A stretch of DNA of 64,000 nt, from positions 186,001-250,000 of the forward strand of contig NZ_LR732816.1 of NCBI RefSeq assembly GCF_902506205.1, in the 5' to 3' direction. Below are positions 17,410-26,274 of this stretch, piece by piece. Each line of letters starts with the position of its first letter. The first letter of the stretch is position 1. Source of the stretch: Brevundimonas sp. G8. GTDB taxonomy: Bacteria; Pseudomonadota; Alphaproteobacteria; Caulobacterales; Caulobacteraceae. The notes under the pieces were generated by a model, which worked only from the letters and a program-made list of their open reading frames with translations, did no database searches and had not been told where the DNA came from. The position numbers and the translations under genes were made by a program.

Positions 17410-18123
17410 ATGCCGACGCCCGTTCAACCCTTCGACGCCGCACAGGATCTGGCTGACGCCCCGCGTGTCGGCGGGGCTCAGCGACCCAAGGACGCGGCGA
17501 CCCTGATCCTGACGCGGGGCGGGTCGCGGCCCGAGGTGCTGATGGGGCGGCGCGCGCCGGGGCATGTGTTCATGGCGTCGAAATGGGTGTTTCCGGGCGG
17601 GCGGATCGACCGCAGCGACTTCACCGCCGCCGCGACGGGCGACCTGCGTTCCGACGTCGCGCGGCGGCTGGAAGGCGAACTGCAGGCCCGCCGCGCCCGC
17701 GCCCTGGCCCTGACGGCGGTGCGAGAGACCTTCGAGGAGACCGGGCTGATCCTGGGGCGGCCCGCGCCGAGCGCCTCGATCGGCGGGCCGTGGCGGGAGT
17801 ATCGTCAGGCGGGCGCCCTGCCCGATCTGTCGGTCCTGTCCTATATCGCTCGCGCCATCACGCCGCCGGGCCGGACACGGCGGTTCGACGCCCGGTTCTT
17901 CATGGCTCCGGCCGAGGCCCTGTTGAGCCCGGAGCCGACCGCAGGATCGGGCGAACTGGACGAAATCGCCTGGTTGCCCCTGGACGAGGCCCGCGCGCTG
18001 GACCTGCCCGCCATCACCCGTTTCGTGCTGGGCGAACTGGCGGAGCGGTTGGAACACCCGAACCGCCCCCTGCCCTTCGTGCGGATGGTGCGGGGCCGCC
18101 ACACGGTCGAACACAGGGACTGA
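17410..18123 (+). CDS. Nudix hydrolase with an insertion in the Nudix box (NUDT19-like)
   Basis: Protein of 237 residues. The box begins as FPGGRID and ends as VRETFEETGLILGRP, but about 40 residues lie between the two halves, so the usual spacing GX5E is broken. That interrupted box is known from the NUDT19-type CoA diphosphatases, which makes CoA or acyl-CoA hydrolysis a reasonable guess. The frame is open further upstream, but the protein similarity begins at the ATG at 17410. No good ribosome binding site is seen. The next gene starts 1 bp after its stop. Confidence 0.8.
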   Translation: MPTPVQPFDAAQDLADAPRVGGAQRPKDAATLILTRGGSRPEVLMGRRAPGHVFMASKWVFPGGRIDRSDFTAAATGDLRSDVARRLEGELQARRARALALTAVRETFEETGLILGRPAPSASIGGPWREYRQAGALPDLSVLSYIARAITPPGRTRRFDARFFMAPAEALLSPEPTAGSGELDEIAWLPLDEARALDLPAITRFVLGELAERLEHPNRPLPFVRMVRGRHTVEHRD

Positions 18124-18124
18124 C

Positions 18125-18538
18125 ATGGCCGGATCGACGATCACCCTGCGCTTGACTATCGCCGACCCGGTCGCGGGCGTCGCCTACAGCCTGCAGGACA
18201 AGGCCAACATGCCGGTCGAGCCGCGCGTCGCCGGGGACGGTCCGATCAGCTTCGATGCGCCGATCACCTTGTCCGACGACGGGCGACTGACCGGCCCCTT
18301 CGTACGACGTGAGGGGCCGTCGCGGCGTTTCGTCTATATCGCCATCGGGACGTCGGCGGGCCAGCACGCCAGCGAATGGAGCCGACGCGCCAAGATCGAC
18401 GTCCACGACATTCCCGCCGATCTGCTGGTGCAGGCGTGCGAGGGTCGCTTGCTGGAGGTCGTCCTGCCCGGCCACGCCCGCGACGGCGGCCCGGCTTGCG
18501 CCACCGTGCAGCCGATTCAGGTCTGGCGCATCGTCTGA
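18125..18538 (+). CDS. DUF5990 family protein
   Basis: Protein of 137 residues matching the DUF5990 pattern: LRLTIADPVAGVAYSLQDK at the start, then GPFVRREGPSRRFVYIAIG and SEWSRRAKIDVHDIPADLL. The family has no known function and is often found next to metabolic hydrolases. The gene begins 1 bp after the Nudix stop, so the two are almost certainly cotranscribed. Confidence 0.75.
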   Translation: MAGSTITLRLTIADPVAGVAYSLQDKANMPVEPRVAGDGPISFDAPITLSDDGRLTGPFVRREGPSRRFVYIAIGTSAGQHASEWSRRAKIDVHDIPADLLVQACEGRLLEVVLPGHARDGGPACATVQPIQVWRIV

Positions 18539-18541
18539 TCC

Positions 18542-19108
18542 TTAGTCGGCGACCGGCTTCGTCAGGTCGAACTCGACGCGGAAATGGCGGTTGGGACGGC
18601 GCAGTTCATAGGCGAACATCCGGTCGGGATGAACCTCGACCGCCCAGACATTGGTAGTCGAGACGGCCGCATCGTTGGCGTTGAACAGGGCGATGGATTC
18701 GGCGTCGACCGGGAATTCCTGCCGCTCGGCCGTGCCCGTGTTGGCCGTGTCGCCGCCATACCAGTGCAGAACGTCCGTCGTGCCGTCCTCGTGCCGGTGA
18801 TCGTGCTTGAGCCGCAGGCCCGCGTCCGTCTTCGTCACGACCCAGGCGCGCGAGCGGTCCTCGCCCACCGCGAAGGGAATGCGCACCTCGTCCGCCGAAC
18901 AGTCGCGGACGTGCATGATCAGCCGCTCGCTGGCGAACGTGGCGTCGGCGGCGTCTGTCGTGACGACCCGGCCTTCGAATCGCTGGCCACACAGGGCGTT
19001 CAGACGCGCCAGGAAAGCGTCTTGCGCAGGATCCGGCGCAGCAGCCGCAGCGCCGGCGGACGACAGGGAAACCAGGGCCGCAGCGGCCAGCAAGGATGCG
19101 ATTTTCAT
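18542..19108 (-). CDS. Secreted hypothetical protein
   Basis: Protein of 188 residues with a Sec signal peptide (MKIASLLAAAALVSLSSAGAAAAA). The mature part carries two cysteines (NALCGQRF and VRDCSADE), perhaps a disulfide, and a charged central segment (LKHDHRHEDGTTDVLHWYGG). The end (VEVHPDRMFAYELRRPNRHFRVEFDL) is conserved-looking. I do not recognise an enzyme family. It converges with the DUF5990 gene, 3 bp away. Confidence 0.75.
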   Translation of the reverse strand: MKIASLLAAAALVSLSSAGAAAAAPDPAQDAFLARLNALCGQRFEGRVVTTDAADATFASERLIMHVRDCSADEVRIPFAVGEDRSRAWVVTKTDAGLRLKHDHRHEDGTTDVLHWYGGDTANTGTAERQEFPVDAESIALFNANDAAVSTTNVWAVEVHPDRMFAYELRRPNRHFRVEFDLTKPVAD

Positions 19109-19158
19109 GCAGTCAGACTATATGTGCATTTCACCGCATCAACGTGGCATCGCGCCCG

Positions 19159-19186
19159 TTGACTTTGGGGCGATCCTGAGTATGTT
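19159..19186 (+). promoter_or_regulatory. Probable sigma-70 promoter of rpmG
   Basis: TTGACT at 19159-19164 and TATGTT at 19181-19186 are 16 bp apart and lie about 50 bp before the rpmG start. A ribosome binding site (AGAGG) follows just before the ATG. Confidence 0.5.
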
Positions 19187-19234
19187 CCGCGCCTCTTATT
19201 TTAAGCGGCTTTCGCCGTCGCAGAGGTAATTCCG

Positions 19235-19402
19235 ATGGCCAAACCGGCTTCCATCAAGATCCGCCTGAACTCCACGGCCGACACCGGCTTCTTCTATGTC
19301 ACCAAGAAGAACGCCCGCACCATGACCGAGAAAATGGTCGTCAAGAAGTACGATCCCGTCGTGCGCAAGCACGTCGAGTTCAAGGAAGGCAAGATCAAGT
19401 AA
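19235..19402 (+). CDS. rpmG: 50S ribosomal protein L33
   Basis: Ribosomal protein of 55 residues, starting [18 protein letters not shown] and with [15 protein letters not shown] and [19 protein letters not shown], the L33 pattern. It sits near the E site of the large subunit. It lacks the paired CXXC motifs, so it is the zinc-free form. It is monocistronic, with its own promoter and a strong terminator. Confidence 0.95.
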   Translation: MAKPASIKIRLNSTADTGFFYVTKKNARTMTEKMVVKKYDPVVRKHVEFKEGKIK

Positions 19403-19426
19403 GCACTTGATCGGCTGAGAAATTGA

Positions 19427-19459
19427 AAACGCCCGGCTGGTCTCCAGCCGGGCGTTTTT
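19427..19459 (+). terminator. Rho-independent terminator between rpmG and pleD
   Basis: Arms of 14 bp (AAACGCCCGGCTGG and its complement) enclose a 3-nt loop and are followed by TTTTT. The other strand also ends in TTTT, so it can serve both rpmG and the convergent divK-pleD operon. Confidence 0.85.
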
Positions 19460-19477
19460 CGTTGTCTGGGGGTTCGG

Positions 19478-20839
19478 TCAGGCCGCCTTGGCGATGACCT
19501 TGTTGCGGCCGGCGGCCTTGGCCTCATAGACGCCCTCGTCGGCGCGTTTCAGCAGGCCCTCGGGTGTGTCGCCGTCGCCGGTCGTGGCGGCTACGCCGAT
19601 CGAGATGGTGATGGTGATCTGTTCCTTGCCGCCCATGACCCGGAACGGGGCGGAGGCGACGTCGCGCCGAATCCGTTCGGCGACACGGCCAGCGTCTTCC
19701 AGGCTGGCGCCCGGCATGACCACGACGAACTCCTCGCCGCCCATCCGGCACGGCAGGTCCACGGCGCGGACGTTGGTGGCCAGGCGCACGGCGAACTCGA
19801 CCAGAACCTCGTCCCCGGCGTCGTGGCCGAAGCTGTCGTTGACGGACTTGAAGTGGTCGATGTCCAGCACCAGCGCCGCGACCTGAGACCCGCCCTGGGC
19901 CGCGCGCCCGACCAGGGCCTGTAGCTGGCCGGTCATGTAGCGACGATTATGCAGGCCGGTCAGGGCGTCGGTGACGGCCATTTCCATGCTGCTGTCCAGC
20001 TTCTGGCGCAGGAAGTCGGTGTAGCGTTTGCGTCGGATCTGGGTGCGGACCCGCGCCGACAGCTCCTCGGTGTCGATGGGACGCGGCAGGATGTCGGCGG
20101 CGCCCAGTTCCAGCGCCTTGACCATGCGCGGCCGTTCGACCGGCTCGACCACCGCCAGGATCGGCGCACGGCGCGCATCGCCCGACTTGGCCTGGGCCAC
20201 GATCCGCAGGCCGTCGAAGCCGGCGGCGGCGACATTGACGATGATCAGGTCCAGCGCACCCTTGGCCGCGACCAGCGCCGCCTCGGGATCGGATTCGATG
20301 GTGACGCGGTGCTCGCCGCTCAGCTCGGCCGCCATCTTCTCTGCCTGGCGCATGTCGTCATCGACGATCAGAACGCGCCCCCCCTCGCTGCGAAGCCGCG
20401 CCGCGCCGTCCGAATCGACACCAAGGCGCCGACCGCTTTCCTCACGCTCGCGCAGTTCGTCCATGACGTGCTTCAGCCGCGTCAGCGACTTGACCCGCGC
20501 GAACAGGATCACGTCGTCGATGGGCTTGGTCAGAAAGTCGTCAGCGCCGGCTTCTAGCCCCCGGATGCGATCCTGACGGCCGTCCAGCGCGGTGACCAGC
20601 ACGACGGGGATGTGGCGCGTCTCGGCCTGGGCTTTCAATCGACGACAGGTCTCGAACCCGTCCATGCCGGGCATCATGACGTCCAGCAGGATCAGGTCCG
20701 GCTGATGCTCAGCGGCGATGGCCAGGGCCGAGGCGCCGTCGTTGCAGCTCAGCACGTCGTAATATTCGATGGTCAGCTTGGCTTCGAGCAGGCGGACGTT
20801 CACGTCCACATCGTCGACGACGAGGATGCGGGCGCTCAT
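19478..20839 (-). CDS. pleD: Response regulator diguanylate cyclase PleD
   Basis: Makes c-di-GMP at the pole during the swarmer-to-stalked transition. The protein has 453 residues: REC1 ([10 protein letters not shown], phospho-acceptor in [15 protein letters not shown]), REC2 ([11 protein letters not shown], degenerate acceptor region [14 protein letters not shown]) and GGEEF ([13 protein letters not shown]). The inhibitory I-site RXXD is present as RAVD, five residues before GGEEF. The start at 20839 overlaps the divK stop as ATGA. The order divK-pleD matches Caulobacter. Confidence 0.96.
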   Translation of the reverse strand: MSARILVVDDVDVNVRLLEAKLTIEYYDVLSCNDGASALAIAAEHQPDLILLDVMMPGMDGFETCRRLKAQAETRHIPVVLVTALDGRQDRIRGLEAGADDFLTKPIDDVILFARVKSLTRLKHVMDELREREESGRRLGVDSDGAARLRSEGGRVLIVDDDMRQAEKMAAELSGEHRVTIESDPEAALVAAKGALDLIIVNVAAAGFDGLRIVAQAKSGDARRAPILAVVEPVERPRMVKALELGAADILPRPIDTEELSARVRTQIRRKRYTDFLRQKLDSSMEMAVTDALTGLHNRRYMTGQLQALVGRAAQGGSQVAALVLDIDHFKSVNDSFGHDAGDEVLVEFAVRLATNVRAVDLPCRMGGEEFVVVMPGASLEDAGRVAERIRRDVASAPFRVMGGKEQITITISIGVAATTGDGDTPEGLLKRADEGVYEAKAAGRNKVIAKAA

Positions 20840-21201
20840 CCGAGGTGCTGCCGGATGGTTTCGAGGAAATGCATCACCGAGATCGGCTTGGAGATATAGG
20901 CCTCGCACCCGCCCTGGCGGATACGCTCCTCGTCGCCCTTCATGGCGAAGGCGGTCACGGCGATGACGGGGATGTGGCTCAGTTCCTCGTCGTCCTTCAG
21001 CCACTTGGTGACTTCCAGGCCCGAGATTTCCGGCAGCTGAATATCCATCAGGATCAGGTCGGGATGATGGGCGCGCGCCAGGGCCAACGCTTGCAAGCCC
21101 TCGCGGGTCTGCAGCGTCTCGTAGCCCTGGGAATCAAGCAGATCATGAAAAAGCTTCATGTTCAGCTCGTTATCCTCGACGATGAGGACTTTCTTGGACA
21201 T
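20836..21201 (-). CDS. divK: Single-domain response regulator DivK
   Basis: Cell-fate regulator of 121 residues with only a receiver domain. It is phosphorylated by DivJ and dephosphorylated by PleC in Caulobacter, and acts on the DivL-CckA pathway that controls Ctr[19 protein letters not shown], the acceptor [22 protein letters not shown] and YISKPI are intact. I chose the ATG at 21201 (MSKK); the adjacent ATG at 21204 is possible. It is the first gene of the divK-pleD unit. Confidence 0.96.
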   Translation of the reverse strand: MSKKVLIVEDNELNMKLFHDLLDSQGYETLQTREGLQALALARAHHPDLILMDIQLPEISGLEVTKWLKDDEELSHIPVIAVTAFAMKGDEERIRQGGCEAYISKPISVMHFLETIRQHLG

Positions 21202-21307
21202 CATCACCTGACCTGCGCGCCCCTCGAACGCGGGACGCCTCGTTGGTCGCATTCGTAGGCGAGCAGTCTTAAGTTGGGGTGAAGCCAACCTTACGGAGAC
21301 CTTAAGC

Positions 21308-22576
21308 GTGGCCATCAAGGCCATCTGTCGCGACTGCCTGTGGACCGGCGAAGATCCCGCTGGGACGCATGAGCGCCGCTGTCCGGCGTGCGGGTCGCGG
21401 CGCATCGTCGCCGACGTCGAACTGGACCAGCTGTCCATCGCCCACATGGACTGCGACGCCTTCTACGCCTCGGTGGAGAAGCGCGACCGGCCAGAGCTGC
21501 GGGACAAGCCGGTTATCGTAGGCGGCGGCAAGCGCGGGGTCGTCTCCACCGCCTGCTATGTCGCGCGCCAGTACGGCGTCGGGTCCGCCATGCCGATGTT
21601 CAAAGCGCTGAAGGCCTGTCCCGAGGCGGTGGTGATCAAGCCCGACTTCACCAAATACGTCTTCGAATCGCAGCGTATCCTGGGGGCGCTTGGCCGGCTG
21701 ACGCCGCTGATCCAGCCCCTGTCGCTGGACGAGGCCTGGGTCGATCTGTCGGGCACCGAACGCCTGAACGGCGGCCCGCCGGCGTTTCAGCTGATCCGTT
21801 TTCAAAAGCAGATCGAGGAGGAGACCGGCCTGAGCGTCTCCATCGGCCTGGCGCCCAACCGCTTCCTGGCCAAGATGGCGTCGGAGATGGACAAGCCGCG
21901 CGGCTTCTCCGTCGTCGGCGCCGCCAACGCCCAGACCCTGCTGGCGCCGCGCCTCGTCACCACCCTGCCCGGCGTCGGTCCGGTATTCGGCAAGGCGCTG
22001 CGCAGCGACGGCTATTCGACCATCGGCGATCTGGCCCGGGCGGATGTGCGCGATCTGGTCAAGCGCTATGGCGAGTCGGGCCTGCGCCTGTACGACCTGG
22101 CCCACGCTCGTGACGCCCGCACCGTGAACCCCGAGCGCGACCGCAAGGGGATGAGCGCCGAGACCACCTTCAACGAAGACCTGACGTCGGCCGAGGCGCT
22201 GGAGGCCGAGCTGTGGCCCCTGTGCGAGAAGCTGGCGTCCAAGGCTCGGCGCGACGGCGTCGCCAGCCGCGTCCTGGTGCTGAAGCTGCGCCGTACCGAC
22301 TTCAAGATCGTCACCCGCCGCATCACCCTGCCCGATCCGGTCCAGACGGCGCGCGCCCTGTTCGCCGCCGGGCGGGATCTGCTGAAGCCGGAGTTGGGCC
22401 CGTCCTATCGCCTGATCGGCATCGGCATGGCCGACGTGCAGGACGCCGAGGACGCGCCGGCCGGCCTGTTCCAGACGCCCGAGACCCGCACCTTGAAGAC
22501 CGAACGCGCCATCGACAAGCTGCGCGAGAAGTTCGGCAGGGACGCGGTGGTGGCGGGGCGCGCGCTGAAGCCTTAG
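21308..22576 (+). CDS. dinB: DNA polymerase IV with N-terminal zinc-ribbon-like segment
   Basis: Translesion Y-family polymerase of 422 residues. Catalytic motifs are [15 protein letters not shown] and [17 protein letters not shown], followed by the thumb ([12 protein letters not shown]) and little-finger domains. The first 45 residues precede the usual DinB start and hold two CXXC pairs (CRDC and CPAC), a probable zinc ribbon. Start is GTG at 21308. I see no GTTC-N7-GTTC box upstream, so LexA control is not supported. pncB follows 8 bp later. Confidence 0.93.
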   Translation: MAIKAICRDCLWTGEDPAGTHERRCPACGSRRIVADVELDQLSIAHMDCDAFYASVEKRDRPELRDKPVIVGGGKRGVVSTACYVARQYGVGSAMPMFKALKACPEAVVIKPDFTKYVFESQRILGALGRLTPLIQPLSLDEAWVDLSGTERLNGGPPAFQLIRFQKQIEEETGLSVSIGLAPNRFLAKMASEMDKPRGFSVVGAANAQTLLAPRLVTTLPGVGPVFGKALRSDGYSTIGDLARADVRDLVKRYGESGLRLYDLAHARDARTVNPERDRKGMSAETTFNEDLTSAEALEAELWPLCEKLASKARRDGVASRVLVLKLRRTDFKIVTRRITLPDPVQTARALFAAGRDLLKPELGPSYRLIGIGMADVQDAEDAPAGLFQTPETRTLKTERAIDKLREKFGRDAVVAGRALKP

Positions 22577-22584
22577 GAAACGCC

Positions 22585-23880
22585 ATGGACCTCGCCAAAC
22601 GCGCCTATGACCACGGCTTTCGCCTGGACCCGATCGTCCGCAGCCTGCTGGACACGGACTTCTACAAACTGCTGATGCTTCAGATGATCTGGCGCGAGCA
22701 TCGCGACGTGCCGGTCGTCTTTCAGGTCATCAACCGCACCAAGACCGTCCGCCTGGCCGACGAGATCGACATCGACGCCCTGCGCGAACAGCTGGACCAC
22801 GCCCGCACCCTGCGCTTCACCAACAAGGAACTGGTCTGGCTGTCGGGCAACAGCTTCTATGGCGTAAAACAGATCTTCTCGCCCGACTTCATCGCCTGGC
22901 TGACCGACTATCGCCTGCCCGACTACGACCTGTCGGTTCAGGACGGGCAGTATGTGCTGACCTTCTCTGGCGCCTGGGCCGAGGTGACGTTGTGGGAAAT
23001 CCCGGCGCTCGCCATCCTGAACGAGCTGCGTTGCCGGGTCGGCATGCGACGGCTGGGCCGGTTCGAGCTGGACATCCTCTACTCGCGCGCAAAGACGCGG
23101 CTGTGGTCCAAGGTCGAGCGGTTGCGCGCCTTGCCTGATCTGGCGCTGTCGGATTTCGGCACGCGGCGACGGCACGGTTTCCTGTGGCAGCGCTGGTGCA
23201 TTCAGGCGCTGAAGGAAGGTCTGGGATCGTCCTTCATCGGCACGTCCAATGTGCTGCACGCGATGGAGAACGACCTGGAGGCCATCGGCACCAACGGGCA
23301 CGAACTGCCGATGGTGATGGCGGCGCTGGCGCCCGACGACGCGAGCCTGGCCCAAGTGCCCTACGCCGTGCTGGACGAGTGGCGCAGGCATTATGCGGGC
23401 AATCTGCTGATCGTCCTGCCCGACGCCTTCGGCACCGAGGCGTTTCTGGAACAGGCGCCCGATTGGGTGGCGGACTGGACCGGATTCCGGCCCGACTCGG
23501 CCCCGCCCATCCCGGCCGGAGACCGCCTGATCGACTGGTGGCGCACGCATGGGCGCGATCCGAAGGAGAAGCTGCTGATCTTCTCGGACGGGATGGATAT
23601 CGACGGGATCGAGGCGACGCACGCCCATTTCCACGGCCGCGCCCGGCTCAGTTTCGGCTGGGGCACCAACCTGACCAACGACTTCCGCGACTGCTCGCCC
23701 GCCTTCGCGCCGGAGCTGGAGCCGATCTCCCTGGTCTGCAAGGTGGTCGAGGCCGGGGGGCGGCCCGCGATCAAGCTGTCGGACAATCCGGAAAAGGCCG
23801 TCGGCGACCCGGCCGAGATCGAACGCTATCGCCGGGTGTTCGGCGTGCGCGGCCTGACCGCCCAGCCCGTCACGGTTTGA
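22585..23880 (+). CDS. pncB: Nicotinate phosphoribosyltransferase
   Basis: Converts nicotinate and PRPP to nicotinate mononucleotide in NAD salvage. The protein has 431 residues. The N-terminal [16 protein letters not shown] is the family signature, the phosphorylated histidine lies in GTNGHELPM, and the phosphate region is IFSDGMDID with GWGTNLTND. The frame is open far upstream, but the similarity starts at the ATG at 22585, 8 bp after dinB. Confidence 0.94.
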   Translation: MDLAKRAYDHGFRLDPIVRSLLDTDFYKLLMLQMIWREHRDVPVVFQVINRTKTVRLADEIDIDALREQLDHARTLRFTNKELVWLSGNSFYGVKQIFSPDFIAWLTDYRLPDYDLSVQDGQYVLTFSGAWAEVTLWEIPALAILNELRCRVGMRRLGRFELDILYSRAKTRLWSKVERLRALPDLALSDFGTRRRHGFLWQRWCIQALKEGLGSSFIGTSNVLHAMENDLEAIGTNGHELPMVMAALAPDDASLAQVPYAVLDEWRRHYAGNLLIVLPDAFGTEAFLEQAPDWVADWTGFRPDSAPPIPAGDRLIDWWRTHGRDPKEKLLIFSDGMDIDGIEATHAHFHGRARLSFGWGTNLTNDFRDCSPAFAPELEPISLVCKVVEAGGRPAIKLSDNPEKAVGDPAEIERYRRVFGVRGLTAQPVTV

Positions 23881-23916
23881 AACGCGACCTTAAGCCCGTT
23901 CGGTCATAAGGGTGGG

Positions 23917-24657
23917 ATGAACGCCTTTCTCGACAAGATGCGTCGCCGCGCCGGTCGCTATCTCGATGTCCGTCCCGCCACGGTTCAGCCCGCGCGCGGC
24001 GTCCTCAGCCTGTCGTTCGACGACATCCCGGCATCGGCCTGGACCGAGGCCGGGCCGATCCTGGCCCAGCATGGGGTCAAGGCGACCTATTATGTCTGCG
24101 GCGGTCTGGCTGGCGGGCGCAATCTGGATCTGCCGCAGTTCGAGACCGAACATCTCCAGGCGCTGCATGAGGCCGGCCACGAGGTCGGCTGCCACACCTA
24201 CGAGCATGTCTCGACCCTGACCCTGTCGCCGGCCGAACTGGACGCCAGCCTGGGCCGCAACGCCGCCTGGGTGGCCGAGCGGTTGGCCGGGTATCAGATG
24301 CAGACCTTCGCCTATCCGTTCGGCGACTGCGCCCTGAAGTCAAAGCCGGTAATCGATACCCGCTTCCTGTGCGGTCGCGGCGTGCGTGACGGGATCAACA
24401 CGGGCCGCACCGACCGCAACCTGCTGCAAGCCATCGGCCTGGAGAGCCGTCGCCTGCCCGGTTACGATCTGGAGGCGCTGGTAGCGGAGACGGCCGCCTC
24501 AAAGGGCTGGCTGATCGCCTATGGCCACGACGTCAGCGACGCCCCAACCCCCTACGGCTGCCGCCCCGAGGACATCGACGGGCTGATCCGACTGGCGAAG
24601 ACGGCTGATCTGGACATTCAGCCGGTCGCGGCGGCGTGGCGGGTGGCGACGGCCTGA
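23917..24657 (+). CDS. Polysaccharide deacetylase family protein
   Basis: NodB-fold protein of 246 residues. The metal-binding pattern is SFDDIPASAW at the start and GCHTYEHVSTL (His-X3-His), with FAYPFG as the third motif and GWLIAYGHDV near the end. No signal peptide is present, so it probably acts on a cytoplasmic or membrane-linked glycan. The substrate is not known. It may be cotranscribed with pncB, 36 bp upstream. Confidence 0.85.
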   Translation: MNAFLDKMRRRAGRYLDVRPATVQPARGVLSLSFDDIPASAWTEAGPILAQHGVKATYYVCGGLAGGRNLDLPQFETEHLQALHEAGHEVGCHTYEHVSTLTLSPAELDASLGRNAAWVAERLAGYQMQTFAYPFGDCALKSKPVIDTRFLCGRGVRDGINTGRTDRNLLQAIGLESRRLPGYDLEALVAETAASKGWLIAYGHDVSDAPTPYGCRPEDIDGLIRLAKTADLDIQPVAAAWRVATA

Positions 24658-24670
24658 CCCCATCTTAGGT

Positions 24671-24798
24671 CGTCATCCTAGGCCTCGTGCCTAGGATCCA
24701 TAGACTCAAACTTCGCCGATTGTTTGGAGTGTCAGACGACGGCCGTTGAGCGGCGGACACCGGGCGTATGGATCCTAGGCACAAGGCCTAGGATGACG
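24671..24798. repeat. REPIN-like inverted repeat
   Basis: Two 32-bp arms (24671-24702 and 24767-24798) are inverted copies with one mismatch and a 64-bp spacer. Each arm contains a hairpin CCTAGGC/GCCTAGG and an outer CGTCAT, the same plan as at 7794-7901. The right arm runs into the 3' end of the next gene and supplies its TAG stop. Confidence 0.8.
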
Positions 24799-25717
24799 GA
24801 TTAGAGGGTGGGGTTGCCGCCTTGCGCCGATCTACCCAGGCGATCAGTTCCTTGCGGGGCCAGATCATCAGCCACGACCGGGCGGTATATTCCCCGCTGT
24901 CGATCAGCGCCTTGCGCGACGCCGAGGCCGTCGCAGCCCGTTCCGTGTGGATCGGCGCCGGTCCCTGGTGGACCATGAAGGCGCCGCCCTTCAGCGGGTT
25001 GAGCCGCAGGTGCGCCAGGCGGGGGCTGATCTCGGTCAGCGGCGGGTCGTAGAACCAGCTGGAGCCGATCATGCCCGCCAGTTCCGGCCGTGCTCGGCAA
25101 AGCTCCGCGGCCGTGGCCCAGGCCTCGTTCCAGCCCTCCTCGTTGAAGCCCCTCAACCAGCGGCTTTCGGTGTGAACCTCCAGCCATGGCTCGCGTTTGG
25201 CACCCGCCGCCAGATAACGGAACAGGGGGTTGATGCCCCAGCCGTCGCGGACGTGTTTGACGATCTGGCCCGGCCCGACGGGCGAGCTGAGGTCGATCAC
25301 CTGGCTCTTGGCGCCCGGCACGCTGAGCGCCAGGGTGAAGCGCACATCCTTGGACCAATGGTCGAAGACATAGTCGCCCTCGGCCTTGTCCAGAAACGCC
25401 GCCAGTTGTTCGATCCAGTAGGGATAGAGGGCCATCACCTCGGCCGGCAGGTTCATCGCCGCCGCGCGGTCGGGCAGTTGCAGCGCCCAGGCGGCGACCA
25501 GACCCCGCCGCACGTCTTCCGATGCGTCCACGCCAAGCAGGGCGTCCACCGCCTTGGCCGGCATTTCGAAATCCCAATGCGGCGCGGCCTCGGCCGCCTT
25601 CAGCGCGGCCGGTCCAGCGGCGGCGTCCACGCGCGCCCGGTCGTCGGGGGATAGTCGCGCCAGCACGGCATTGAAGGCGGCGACGTCGGGGGTCAGGTGC
25701 ATATCCATGATCGGCAC
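24788..25717 (-). CDS. Conserved hypothetical protein
   Basis: Cytoplasmic protein of about 309 residues without signal peptide or membrane helices. Conserved-looking stretches are LYPYWIEQLAAFLDKAEGDY, WLEVHTESRWLRGFNEEGW, ELAGMIGSSWFYDPPLTEIS and RSWLMIWPRKELIAWVDRR. I recall similar unnamed proteins in Caulobacter and sphingomonads, but no function. Start is uncertain: GTG at 25717, ATG at 25708 or 25702. The last codons and the TAG stop come from the REPIN arm at 24788-24798. Confidence 0.75.
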   Translation of the reverse strand: MPIMDMHLTPDVAAFNAVLARLSPDDRARVDAAAGPAALKAAEAAPHWDFEMPAKAVDALLGVDASEDVRRGLVAAWALQLPDRAAAMNLPAEVMALYPYWIEQLAAFLDKAEGDYVFDHWSKDVRFTLALSVPGAKSQVIDLSSPVGPGQIVKHVRDGWGINPLFRYLAAGAKREPWLEVHTESRWLRGFNEEGWNEAWATAAELCRARPELAGMIGSSWFYDPPLTEISPRLAHLRLNPLKGGAFMVHQGPAPIHTERAATASASRKALIDSGEYTARSWLMIWPRKELIAWVDRRKAATPPSNPSS

Positions 25718-25815
25718 AATGACACGGCGCGGTTGGCGAACCTTTAAAGCCGCGCGATGGACGTGACGCCGCCCTTGCCGCGCGCTAAACCGCGCCCAGA
25801 TAAACAGGAGCCCCC

Positions 25816-26274
25816 ATGAGCATCGAAGCCCGCATCGCCGAACTCGGCCTCACCCTGCCGGAACCCGCCAAACCGGTGGCCAGCTATGTCTCCTATGTCC
25901 GATCGGGCAATCAGGTCACCATCTCGGGCCAGCTGTCGAACGACGCCTCGGGTGGAATCAAGGGCACGGTCGGCGTGGACGTGACGCCGGAACAGGCCAT
26001 GGAGGCCGCCCGCCTGTGCGGCCTGAACCTGATCGCCCAGATCAAGGCGGCCTGCGACGGCGACCTGGACCGGGTGGTTCGCATCGTCAAACTGGGCGGC
26101 TTCGTCCAGGCCGGTCCCGACTTCGTCGCCATTCCCGCCGTGATCAACGGCTGCTCGGACATGATGGTCGAGGTCTTCGGCGACGCGGGCAAGCATGCCC
26201 GTTCGGCCGTCGGCGTCTACAAGCTGCCGCTCGGCTTCGCCGTCGAGATCGATGCGATCGTGGAGATCCGCTGA
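25816..26274 (+). CDS. RidA family protein
   Basis: Protein of 152 residues of the YjgF/YER057c/UK114 superfamily. GNQVTISGQLS and DLDRVVRIVKLGGFV form the fold, and the substrate arginine is kept in KHARSAVGV. Members with this arginine hydrolyse reactive enamine/imine intermediates released by PLP enzymes. It overlaps the next gene by 4 bp if that gene starts with CTG. Confidence 0.9.
   Translation: MSIEARIAELGLTLPEPAKPVASYVSYVRSGNQVTISGQLSNDASGGIKGTVGVDVTPEQAMEAARLCGLNLIAQIKAACDGDLDRVVRIVKLGGFVQAGPDFVAIPAVINGCSDMMVEVFGDAGKHARSAVGVYKLPLGFAVEIDAIVEIR

Noticed and set aside
21205..21307. SOS box for dinB
   Set aside because: No GTTC-N7-GTTC or close variant is present in the gap between divK and dinB.
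21202..21447. Upstream extension of the divK frame
   Set aside because: The added residues have no receiver-domain pattern and would overlap dinB on the other strand; DivK begins at [11 protein letters not shown].
22213..22584. Upstream extension of the pncB frame into dinB
   Set aside because: The extension is Arg/Ala-rich and overlaps a certain dinB frame; pncB similarity begins at the ATG at 22585.
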